Assembly (NCBI GenBank): GCA_937952345.1 | Contig: CALFYN010000276.1 | Location: 1 to 6,084 of the forward strand | DNA: 6,084 bases | Origin: an uncultured Acidobacteriota bacterium | GTDB taxonomy: Bacteria > Acidobacteriota > Terriglobia > Bryobacterales > Bryobacteraceae | Direction: 5' to 3' | Shown: in pieces, positions 1-6,084 of the stretch | Layout: each line of letters opens with the position of its first letter | Position numbering within the stretch: the stretch's first letter is position 1 | Made by a program: the position numbers and the translations under genes | The notes under the pieces: model-generated | The model's database searches: none | The model's input: only the letters and a program-made list of their open reading frames with translations | Told to the model about the DNA's origin: nothing

Positions 1-255
1 CACCAGCATCAAATCGAAATACTTAGATCGACACCCGAACAACCACGGCCCGTGGACCACGAGCCTGGGATGCACCACGAACTCGTATTCATCGAACAAT
101 CCCAATTCCGCCAATGCCAGAGGGAGCTTCACGCCTCCCGTGAACAGTCCCTTACTCGGCGCCCGATTGAGCTTCTGGACGGCCGTCTCCAAATCTCCGC
201 GCACGAGTTCGGCGTTCCAATCAAACCGCTCCAGGGTGCTCGACACGACGAAGCG
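1..255 (-). pseudogene. Remnant of a dihydrofolate reductase / RibD C-terminal domain family protein
   Basis: Reading the minus strand from about 255 down to the window edge gives an uninterrupted frame that starts FVVSSTLERFDW, continues with a GLFTGGVKLPLALAELGL stretch and then DEYEFVVHPRLV and HGPWLF. This is the pattern of the C-terminal half of the DHFR/RibD-C family: a VVSSTLE strand, a GGVKL nucleotide-binding loop, and a DEY-VHP strand pair ahead of HGP-LF. Intact members are about 180-190 residues and carry an N-terminal substrate-binding half ending in a GR-TYE type motif. Here that half is missing. The same frame stays open to an ATG at 378, but its first 40 or so codons encode a Cys- and Arg-rich stretch unlike the family. 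The glycine usual before HGP is Val (VVHGP) and the GGVKL loop is preceded by the unusual NRAPSKG. About 25 C-terminal residues would lie left of the window. A 5'-truncated pseudogene is the best reading; a short divergent protein starting at 378 is the alternative. Confidence 0.72.
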
Positions 256-389
256 GCCGCATGACGCAAGAGTACCGCCCGGTGGGGTACACCAGCAAGA
301 TGCGCAGTAAACTCGCCGAATCCTTTCCCTCCCAGACGCATCTGTTACCCTGTAGTTTTGTTCTTTTACTGGGATCATCTGGGAGGGGC
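256..389. promoter_or_regulatory. Intergenic region expected to carry the bshC operon promoter
   Basis: This stretch separates the minus-strand reductase remnant from bshC and lacks the strong C-ending codon bias of the genes to its right, which supports its being non-coding. It is the only sizeable space in front of the four tightly packed plus-strand genes, so their shared promoter is expected here. The most AT-rich part is about 344-370, just ahead of the bshC ribosome binding site. I could not find a convincing pair of -35 and -10 boxes with proper spacing, nor an operator-like palindrome. The promoter role is inferred from layout only. Confidence 0.35.
382..386 (+). promoter_or_regulatory. 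Ribosome binding site of bshC
   Basis: GGAGG, within the longer purine run GGGAGGGG at 381-388, lies 3 nt upstream of the ATG at 390. The spacing is short but the match to the anti-Shine-Dalgarno sequence is strong. It decides the start of bshC: the earlier in-frame ATG at 261 has no such site and would add 43 residues that do not resemble the family. Confidence 0.65.
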
Positions 390-1967
390 ATGCAGGTCGT
401 CTGTAAACGCCATACTGAGCTGCCACATACATCCAAGCTGTTCAGCGACCTGCTGTACCGCTTTGACCGCGTGGCCGAATTTTATCCGCATGCGCCATTC
501 GACACCGAAGCGCTCACCCAAGCCGCATCCACAATCGATTTTCCAAACGAGCGCCGCGCCGCACTCATATCCACCCTCCAGGCCCAAAACCCAGCCTCTC
601 CATCGCTCAGCCTTCTCGCCAAACCCGGAACCGTAGCCGTACTCACCGGCCAGCAAGTCGGCCTCTACGGTGGCCCCGCCTACTCCATCTACAAAGCCCT
701 CACCGCCGTGCGCCTCGCAAGGCAACTCAGCGATAAAGGCATCCCCGCCGTCCCCGTCTTCTGGGTCGCCACCGAAGATCACGATCTCGCCGAAGTCAGC
801 ACCTGCTGGACCTTCGACGCCAATCAGAAGCCCGTCCTCCTCCGCACGCCCCACGCCGAAGCCTCTGACCGTCCAGTCGGCGGGCTTCCCATCACGCAGC
901 TCCCCGAAGAAGCCCTCCGCAAATCCCTCGACGGATTCCCCTTCAGCGAGGAAGTCCTCGCCCTCGCCGGCCGCGCCTACTCGAACGGCGCTTCCTTCGG
1001 CCAGGCCTTCGTCACGCTCATCCGCGAACTCCTCGCCTCCTACGACCTCCTCTTCTTCGACCCCATGCATCCGGCCTCGCGCCAACTCGCGGCCCCCTTC
1101 CTCCGCCGCGCCGTCGAAGCCGCCCCCGATCTCACCGCCAAACTCCACGATCGCAATCGCCAGCTCAACGACGCCGGCTACCACGCCCAGATCCACATCG
1201 AGAAAGAAACTTCGCTCTTCTTCCTCCTCGACGAAGGCCGCCGCCTCTCCCTCCGCCGCCGCGACGGCACCTACCACCATCGCGACCGCCAGTGGACCGC
1301 CGCCGAGCTCGCCGCCCGTGCCGAAACGTTGTCTCCCAACGCCGCCCTGCGCCCCGTCGTGCAGGACTACATGTTCCCCACCATCGCCTACATCGGCGGC
1401 CCCGCTGAACTCGCCTACCTCGCGCAGTCGCAAGTCATTTATCAATCCCTGCTGGGCCGCATGCCCGTGGCCATGCCCCGCAATTGCTTCACCTTGATCG
1501 ACGAACGCAGCGGCAAGCTGCTGCGCCGATACGATCTCCGCCTCGACGCGCTCTTCCCCGGCGAAGACAGCTTCCGCGAAACGCTCGCCGCCCGCCTCTC
1601 ACCGCCTGAAGTCAGCGCCGCCATCACTGAGGTGTCCCACTCCACCAAAGCGCAGCTCGAACACCTGCTCGGCGTAGTCGGCGGCTTCGACGCCACACTC
1701 GGAGCATCGCTCCAGAAAAGCTCCGCCAAAATCCAATATCAGCTCGCCAAGATGCAGCGCAAAGTGGCCCGCGAATCCCTCCGCCGCAACGTCCGCGCGC
1801 AGGATGAAGCGCACTTCCTCTTCAACGCGCTCTATCCCCACAAGCACCTCCAGGAGCGCTTCTACGGCATCCTTCCCTTCCTCGCCCGCCATGGCATGGA
1901 CCTCATCGATCGCATCTACGACAACGTCCACGTCGATTGCCCGGACCATCATTTGCTATTCCTGTAA
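390..1967 (+). CDS. bshC: Putative cysteine ligase BshC, bacillithiol biosynthesis
   Basis: BshC is the cytoplasmic enzyme assigned to the last step of bacillithiol synthesis, adding cysteine to glucosaminyl-malate made by BshA and BshB. The product is 525 residues, close to the usual 530-545. From the ATG at 390 the N-terminus reads HTELPHTSKLFSDLLYRFDRV and then FYPHAPF, as expected for the family. The Rossmann-like core carries TGQQVGLYGGP (residues 86-96) and the hallmark ATEDHD (127-132). A helical, coiled-coil-like segment at about 415-475 leads into the conserved tail LQERFYGILPFLARHG (487-502), IDRIYD and a final LLFL. The frame extends upstream to 261, but those 43 residues are not family-like and the Shine-Dalgarno run sits before 390. 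It is the first gene of the cluster; the aldolase starts 6 nt after its stop. bshA and bshB are not in the window. No key motif is missing, so it looks functional. Confidence 0.95.
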   Translation: MQVVCKRHTELPHTSKLFSDLLYRFDRVAEFYPHAPFDTEALTQAASTIDFPNERRAALISTLQAQNPASPSLSLLAKPGTVAVLTGQQVGLYGGPAYSIYKALTAVRLARQLSDKGIPAVPVFWVATEDHDLAEVSTCWTFDANQKPVLLRTPHAEASDRPVGGLPITQLPEEALRKSLDGFPFSEEVLALAGRAYSNGASFGQAFVTLIRELLASYDLLFFDPMHPASRQLAAPFLRRAVEAAPDLTAKLHDRNRQLNDAGYHAQIHIEKETSLFFLLDEGRRLSLRRRDGTYHHRDRQWTAAELAARAETLSPNAALRPVVQDYMFPTIAYIGGPAELAYLAQSQVIYQSLLGRMPVAMPRNCFTLIDERSGKLLRRYDLRLDALFPGEDSFRETLAARLSPPEVSAAITEVSHSTKAQLEHLLGVVGGFDATLGASLQKSSAKIQYQLAKMQRKVARESLRRNVRAQDEAHFLFNALYPHKHLQERFYGILPFLARHGMDLIDRIYDNVHVDCPDHHLLFL

Positions 1968-1973
1968 GTACCC

Positions 1974-2738
1974 ATGAAAACCAATCCCGTTAAACAAGCC
2001 CTCAAAGAGGGCAAGGTGCAGTTGGGCACTTCCTTCGGGATGTTGCGCTCCCCCGATGTCGGCCGCATTCTCGCCGCCGCCGGATTCCACTGGGCCTTCA
2101 TCGACTGCGAACACGGCTGGCTCGGCCTCGAATCCGTCCGCGACATCTGCCAGGCTTCCACCGAAGCCGGACTCGCTCCCATCGTCCGCGTCGCCGACCT
2201 CCAGTACGACCTCGTCGCGCGCGGCCTCGATTGCGGCGCCTCCGGCATCATGCTCCCCCGCGTCGAATCGCCCGAGCTGCTCGAAAAAGCCGTGAGCTGG
2301 ACCAAGTACCCGCCTCTCGGCATCCGAGGCTACGGCCTCACCCCGCATCACATCGGCTACGCCAAGGCCACCATCCCCGACGTCATCGCTCACATGAACG
2401 AACACGTCATGGTCGTCTTCCAGATCGAAACCGTGCGCGCTCTCGAAATGCGCGACGAGCTCCTTGCCGTCAAAGGCATCGACGCCGTCATGATCGGCCC
2501 CGCCGATTTCTCCATCGCCCTCGGCTGCCCCGGCGACTTCATGAATCCCAAGCTCATCAAGGCCATGGAACAGGTCCGCGATAGCTGTCTCAAGTACAAC
2601 ATCGCGCCCGGCACCCAGACCCGCCATCTCCAACTCGGGAAATTCTGGCGCGATAACGGTATGCTGTTCCTGGGATGTTCCAGCGAAGTCGCCATGATGT
2701 ACGACCGTGGGCTCGAGCTCACCAAAGCCTTAGCCTGA
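1974..2738 (+). CDS. HpcH/HpaI family aldolase (class II pyruvate aldolase)
   Basis: This 254-residue protein has the length and motifs of the HpcH/HpaI aldolase/citrate lyase family, cytoplasmic enzymes that reversibly split 2-keto-4-hydroxy acids into pyruvate and an aldehyde using a divalent metal. Visible by analogy with E. coli HpaI: the IDCEHG motif with the catalytic-base histidine at His47, the pyruvate-binding arginine Arg72 in IVRV, the metal ligands Glu152 in FQIET and Asp178 in IGPADFS, and the GIRGYG loop at 116-121. The protein begins with the family-like VKQALKEGKVQLGTSFGM. The ATG at 1974 lies 6 nt after the bshC stop with only a weak purine stretch (TAAG) ahead, so translation may be coupled to bshC. 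Its last 64 nt overlap the next gene. Candidate substrates are 4-hydroxy-2-oxoheptanedioate, 2-keto-3-deoxy-L-rhamnonate or 2-dehydro-3-deoxyglucarate; residues alone do not choose among them. A sugar-acid substrate would suit the secreted hydrolase downstream, but that is inference. Confidence 0.93.
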   Translation: MKTNPVKQALKEGKVQLGTSFGMLRSPDVGRILAAAGFHWAFIDCEHGWLGLESVRDICQASTEAGLAPIVRVADLQYDLVARGLDCGASGIMLPRVESPELLEKAVSWTKYPPLGIRGYGLTPHHIGYAKATIPDVIAHMNEHVMVVFQIETVRALEMRDELLAVKGIDAVMIGPADFSIALGCPGDFMNPKLIKAMEQVRDSCLKYNIAPGTQTRHLQLGKFWRDNGMLFLGCSSEVAMMYDRGLELTKALA

Positions 2739-4072
2739 TCGCGGGCCTCGCCGCCTGCCTCTCCGTTCTCCAAGCCCAAGGACCACTGCGCGTCCTCGCC
2801 TCCAACCCGCGCTGGTTCGCCGACTCATCCGGCAAAGCCGTCGTGCTCACCGGCTCCCACGTCTGGCAAAACCTGCAAGACAACGGACTCATCATCCGCG
2901 GCGGCACATCGAACCCACCACCCGTCTTCGACTACAACGCCTACCTCGATACGCTCAGCCATCACAACCACAACTTCATCCGCCTCTGGCGCTGGGAAAC
3001 CACGCAGTGGACCGACAAGTTCACCGGCGAAGTGAAGCACGCCACGCCCCATCCGTGGGCCATGCGCAACGGTAAATTCGATCTCACCCAATTCAACGAA
3101 GCCTACTTCCAGCGCCTCCGCAATCGCGTCCAGGCCGCCGCCGCCCGAGGCATCTACGTCTCCATCATGCTGTTCGAAGGCTGGGAAATCCAGTTCAGTG
3201 ATGGTTGGGCGCATCATCCCTTCCACGCGCCGAACAACGTCAACGGCATCGAGGCTGACGCAAGCAATGACGGCATCGCCATCGAGTACAATACGCTCCA
3301 GGACACACCCATGGGCAAGCAAGTCCTCGCCCTCCAGGAAGCCTATGTGCGCAAAGTCATCCAAACCGTGAATGACCTCGACAACGTCCTCTACGAAATC
3401 GCCAACGAAGCCACCGCCGCCTCCACCGCATGGCAATATCACATGATCCGCTTCATCAAGGAAACCGAGCGCGCCCTACCCAAACAGCACCCCGTCGGCA
3501 TGACCTTCCAATACCGAGGCGGCTCCAACGAAACCCTGGAACAAAGCCCCGCCGACTGGATCTCCCCCAACCCCGGCAGCGACAAGGAACGCTATCGCGA
3601 CAACCCCTGCCCCAACTGCTCGAAGAAAGTCGTCCTCAGCGACACCGATCATCTCTGGGGCCACACCGGTGGCGACAACATCTGGGCATGGCGCAGTTTC
3701 ACCCGAGGCCTCAACGTCCTCCTCATGGAAGAGATGCTTCCCTCTCCCACCTGGCAGGACTCCGCCCGCGTCGCCATGGGCCAGATCCGCCGCTTCGGCG
3801 ATCGCGTCCACCTCGCCGCCATGAAACCCGAGCCGCGCCTCTCCGCCACTGGCTACTGCCTCGCCGCAAGAGGTCAGGAATACCTCGTCTTCCAATCCGA
3901 CAAAGGCGAATTCACCGTCGATCTCAAAGACGCCCCCGGCCGTTTTCGCGCCGAATGGCTCGACGTCAACGCCTACCGCCCCGTCTACGCCAAACCCGTC
4001 GATGGCGGCGCTGTCCGCACCTTCACCACGCCGTTCCCCGGACCGGCAGTCCTCTACTTGAAAAAGGAGTAG
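2675..4072 (+). CDS. Secreted glycoside-hydrolase-like TIM-barrel protein
   Basis: The 465-residue product begins with a basic stretch (Arg4, Arg6, Arg10, Arg14), then a hydrophobic core at about 19-32 and a likely signal peptidase site after LQA near residue 34, so it is probably exported. The mature protein opens with NPRWFADSSGKAVVLTGSH, the typical first strand of DUF4038-like and GH5-like barrels. Further barrel features are FIRLWRWE (101-108), a YVSIMLFEGWE strand (161-171) and VLYEIANEA (238-246), where Asn244-Glu245 match the NE acid/base motif of clan GH-A. The nucleophile is unclear: Asp323 or Asp325 in LSDTDHLWG, or Glu352/Glu353 in LLMEEM. A beta-sandwich tail (about 385-462, ending PGPAVLYLKK) resembles the C-terminal domain of collagenase-like and DUF4038 proteins. 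The only in-frame ATG is 2675, 64 nt inside the aldolase gene; a CTG at 2735 overlapping the aldolase stop is the alternative and would leave a very short signal peptide. The substrate is unknown. Confidence 0.82.
   Translation: MFQRSRHDVRPWARAHQSLSLIAGLAACLSVLQAQGPLRVLASNPRWFADSSGKAVVLTGSHVWQNLQDNGLIIRGGTSNPPPVFDYNAYLDTLSHHNHNFIRLWRWETTQWTDKFTGEVKHATPHPWAMRNGKFDLTQFNEAYFQRLRNRVQAAAARGIYVSIMLFEGWEIQFSDGWAHHPFHAPNNVNGIEADASNDGIAIEYNTLQDTPMGKQVLALQEAYVRKVIQTVNDLDNVLYEIANEATAASTAWQYHMIRFIKETERALPKQHPVGMTFQYRGGSNETLEQSPADWISPNPGSDKERYRDNPCPNCSKKVVLSDTDHLWGHTGGDNIWAWRSFTRGLNVLLMEEMLPSPTWQDSARVAMGQIRRFGDRVHLAAMKPEPRLSATGYCLAARGQEYLVFQSDKGEFTVDLKDAPGRFRAEWLDVNAYRPVYAKPVDGGAVRTFTTPFPGPAVLYLKKE
4065..4069 (+). 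promoter_or_regulatory. Ribosome binding site of the beta-propeller gene
   Basis: AGGAG, within AAAAAGGAG, sits 7 nt before the ATG at 4077 and inside the last codons of the hydrolase gene. It is a textbook site and fixes the start of the gene that runs off the right edge. Its position within the upstream coding sequence fits co-transcription. Confidence 0.85.
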
Positions 4073-4076
4073 CACC

Positions 4077-6084
4077 ATGTCGAAACGCTTCGCCGTAGTC
4101 CTCCTCGCCCTCCTCTGCGGAGCCGCGGGCTTCACCCTCTATTCCCAGCGCCGCACCACCGCGCCCGCCCCCGCTCCATCCCCCAACGGAGGCACCGTCT
4201 CCTTCCGCATCCTCCTCGGAGTCAATGACCGTTCCGGCTCCCGCTGGGATGGCTCCATCAAAGTCACACCCGGCCGCATCACCGAAATCCGTGGCTGGCG
4301 CTTCTCCGGCAATGACTCCGCGGATCTCAACGGATGGAAAGTCTCCACCCGCCCCTCCGACGGCAAGAAGGGCAAAGCCGGTCCCGTCTTCGAGAACGGA
4401 GTCGTCGTCACGGCCGCCGCCGGCGACGACGCGCGCTTCGATGTCCAGCTCTCTCAAGGCAACTTCTCCTTCCAGTCCCGCGAACTCCCCTACGGCGAAT
4501 CGAAAGAGTTCCTCCAAGGCAAGGTCACCGTCGATCGCTCCCCCGTCATCACCCAACTCACCGAGTCCCCCGAAGAGCAGGACTTCCCCGCCCTCGCCAC
4601 CTCCGGCGATTCCGTCTACCTCAGCTACATCGAATTCCGCCACGCCGACCGCGCCCAGGAATCCCGCCGCGCCTTCGATTCCGAACCCAAAGACTTCGAA
4701 TTCCTCGCCCGCGCCGCCGGCGGCGATCAGGTAATGCTCGCCGAATACTCGAAGAACACGCGCAAATGGAGCACCCCTGTCCCGGTGTCCGCCGCGAAGC
4801 AGGACGCCATGCGCACCGCCGTCGCCGTCGATGGCCAGAAGCGAGTCTGGGTCATCTGGTCCGCCAATCAGAACGGCAACTTCGATCTCTACGCCAAATA
4901 CCGCAGCGGCAACGCATGGTCCCGCGAAATCCGCATCACCACCAACGAAGGCACTGACGTCAATCCCGTCGCCGCCACGGATTCGCAGGGCCGCGTCTGG
5001 GTGGCTTGGCAGGGCTATCGCAACGGGAGCCTCGATGTGCTCGCCGCCGCGCAGAACGGCGATGCCTTCACTCCCGAATCCATCGTCTCTTCCTCAAAGC
5101 TCAGCGATTGGGATCCCGCCATCGCCGCCGCATCGAACGGTGAAATCGCCATCAGTTGGGATACCTACGACAAGGGCGATTACGACGTCATGCTGCGCCG
5201 CATGCGCTGGGATGGCGCCCTCCGCATGCAACCCGCCGTCGCCGCCGCCAACAGCCGTAACTTCGAAGCGCGCAGTTCCCTCGCCTACGATGCCAAGAAC
5301 CGCCTCTGGATCGCCTACGAAGCATCGGAAACCCAATGGGGCAAGGATTTCGGAGCCTACGAAACCACCGGCGTCGCCCTCTACCAAAATCACAATTTGA
5401 AGGTGAAATGTTTTGATGGCAATCGCGCCATGGAAACCGCCGGCCCCCTCGACGAAGCCCTCGCCGGCGCCCCCGCGGCTGCCGGAGCCGCACGCCGCCG
5501 CCGAGCCGCGGCCGCCCAGGCCGTGGGCCAGTCGCTGCCCAATCCCGAACTCGTCAAACTCCGCCCAGCCAGTGGAACGCCGCAACCGCCTCCGCTTCCC
5601 ATGAACAGCTTCCCGCGCCTCGCCGCCGATGGCGATGGCGGTGTCTACCTCACCTACCGCGCCGCCACCAACGCCCGTGGACCCATGGGCACCACATGGC
5701 TCCAGCAGGTCGCCCGCCTCCGCGGCGATCTATGGGATGGCCCCATCGCCATCCCCGAAACCGACTACTGGCTCGACAACCGCGCCGCCCTCGCCCTGCT
5801 CGCCCCCGGCCACCTCATGCTCATCAGCGGCACCGATCACCGCATGACGGCATCCCGGGCCGCACGCCGCCGCGCCGCCAACGCCGATGCCGCCACCGCC
5901 ATCAACGCCGATTTGATCGCCGCCGAACTCGCCTTCGGCCCCGCCCCCGCCGCACAATTGAAACCCGCTTCCACCATCCCCTCCGCGCCCGATCCATCCG
6001 TCACCGCCGAGCGCACGCAAGTATCCCTCATGCGCAACTACCGCGCTACGATCGGCGGAGCACCCCTCCAAGTCCTCCGTGGTG
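4077..6084 (+). CDS. Exported beta-propeller-like protein, probable N-terminal part of a DUF3604/PHP-like protein (3' end outside window)
   Basis: From the ATG at 4077 the frame is open for 669 codons to the window edge with no stop, so the gene is partial. The N-terminus has Lys3-Arg4 and a hydrophobic segment at about 5-22, a signal peptide or signal anchor; the Cys at 14 lies in ALLCG, which is not a good lipobox. Residues 41-155 look like a beta-rich domain. Residues 170-417 carry similar segments built as A-D-x-G-R-V-W-V-x-W: Tyr184, Trp261, Trp311, Trp361 and Tyr414 mark equivalent strands, and another is at 523-527. This is the pattern of a sialidase- or TolB-like beta-propeller. Low-complexity Ala/Arg/Pro stretches at about 461-510 and 591-650 look like disordered loops. 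The last residues (LMRNYRATIGGAPLQVLRG) resemble the strand just before the HRHT-type metal motif of DUF3604/PHP-like proteins, so that domain may follow. The gene starts 4 nt after the hydrolase stop. Function unknown; binding or cleavage of a phosphorylated or glycosylated substrate outside the cytoplasm is speculation. Confidence 0.8.
   Translation, partial: MSKRFAVVLLALLCGAAGFTLYSQRRTTAPAPAPSPNGGTVSFRILLGVNDRSGSRWDGSIKVTPGRITEIRGWRFSGNDSADLNGWKVSTRPSDGKKGKAGPVFENGVVVTAAAGDDARFDVQLSQGNFSFQSRELPYGESKEFLQGKVTVDRSPVITQLTESPEEQDFPALATSGDSVYLSYIEFRHADRAQESRRAFDSEPKDFEFLARAAGGDQVMLAEYSKNTRKWSTPVPVSAAKQDAMRTAVAVDGQKRVWVIWSANQNGNFDLYAKYRSGNAWSREIRITTNEGTDVNPVAATDSQGRVWVAWQGYRNGSLDVLAAAQNGDAFTPESIVSSSKLSDWDPAIAAASNGEIAISWDTYDKGDYDVMLRRMRWDGALRMQPAVAAANSRNFEARSSLAYDAKNRLWIAYEASETQWGKDFGAYETTGVALYQNHNLKVKCFDGNRAMETAGPLDEALAGAPAAAGAARRRRAAAAQAVGQSLPNPELVKLRPASGTPQPPPLPMNSFPRLAADGDGGVYLTYRAATNARGPMGTTWLQQVARLRGDLWDGPIAIPETDYWLDNRAALALLAPGHLMLISGTDHRMTASRAARRRAANADAATAINADLIAAELAFGPAPAAQLKPASTIPSAPDPSVTAERTQVSLMRNYRATIGGAPLQVLRG
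4584..5327 (+). repeat. Region encoding tandem propeller-blade repeats of about 50 residues
   Basis: Within the exported protein, the motifs VWVIW, VWVAW and EIAISW place their last Trp at residues 261, 311 and 361, an exact 50-residue step (150 nt). More diverged copies are YLSY (181-184) and LWIAY (410-414). Each is preceded by a short acidic/Gly turn (VDGQKR, TDSQGR, ASNGE, YDAKNR), and the three central ones are followed by a Gly-x-x-Asp turn (GNFD, GSLD, GDYD). The repeat is visible in protein, not as identical DNA. These are probably blades of a beta-propeller; how many blades the full domain has cannot be settled here. Confidence 0.65.

Noticed and set aside
52..264. Plus-strand 70-codon frame near the left edge
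   Set aside because: It is antisense to the reductase remnant, whose minus-strand reading has clear family motifs; no Shine-Dalgarno site is seen before it.
340..380. Possible sigma-70 promoter boxes in the AT-rich stretch before bshC
   Set aside because: TTTACT at 365-370 and TAGTTT at 353-358 could pass as -10 boxes, but neither has an acceptable -35 box at 16-18 nt.
261..389. Upstream in-frame extension of bshC to the ATG at 261
   Set aside because: The added 43 residues are unlike BshC N-termini, lack the codon bias of the gene, and the strong GGAGG site lies ahead of 390.
375..1445. Long minus-strand open frame of 356 codons antisense to bshC
   Set aside because: It lies opposite a well-recognised gene. 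Its Gly/Glu/Val-rich translation is what strong C-ending codon bias produces on the opposite strand. No family resemblance.
1956..2633. Minus-strand open frame antisense to the aldolase
   Set aside because: Same compositional shadow: Asp/Gly/Glu/Val-rich, no recognisable motifs, opposite a gene with intact catalytic residues.
3430..4098. Plus-strand Arg/Pro-rich frame inside the hydrolase gene
   Set aside because: Out-of-frame reading of C-rich codons; low-complexity Arg/Pro/His output and no ribosome binding site. The true frame shows clear barrel motifs.
4225..4957. Pro/Ser- and Arg-rich plus-strand frames within the propeller gene
   Set aside because: Shadows of the frame starting at 4077, which has a strong ribosome binding site, a signal peptide and repeated propeller motifs.

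Overview
The window is GC-rich, and its plus-strand genes use third-position C very heavily and favour C over G. A bacillithiol-pathway gene (bshC) lies upstream of secreted proteins of a kind common in soil Acidobacteriota. Together these suggest an acidobacterium, perhaps of the Solibacter/Bryobacterales group. That placement is an inference from gene content and style; no rRNA or other taxonomic marker is present.

Layout: positions 1 to about 255 hold, on the minus strand, the C-terminal part of a dihydrofolate-reductase/RibD-C family protein. Its N-terminal half is not recognisable in the same frame, so it looks like a gene remnant; its 3' end lies beyond the left edge. Positions 256-389 are a short divergent intergenic region that should carry the promoter of the plus-strand genes. 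Four plus-strand genes follow with almost no space between them: bshC (390-1967), an HpcH/HpaI-type aldolase (1974-2738), a secreted glycoside-hydrolase-like protein (2675-4072), and a large exported beta-propeller protein (4077 to beyond the right edge). The gaps are 6 nt, a 64-nt overlap, and 4 nt. I see no terminator between them, so they probably form one operon.

How the genes fit together: BshC acts in the cytoplasm on the last step of bacillithiol synthesis. The aldolase is a cytoplasmic class II pyruvate aldolase that cleaves or forms 2-keto-3-deoxy-type acids. The last two products are exported; the first resembles TIM-barrel glycosidases and the second carries propeller-like repeats and ends, at the window edge, where a PHP-like (DUF3604) domain would be expected to begin. 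A link between carbohydrate breakdown outside the cell and aldol cleavage inside is plausible for the last three genes. Nothing in the sequence ties bshC to them beyond position. I found no RNA gene, mobile element, CRISPR array or attachment site. The strongest oddities are the broken reductase, the 64-nt overlap that encodes a signal peptide within the end of the aldolase gene, and the large unfinished exported protein.
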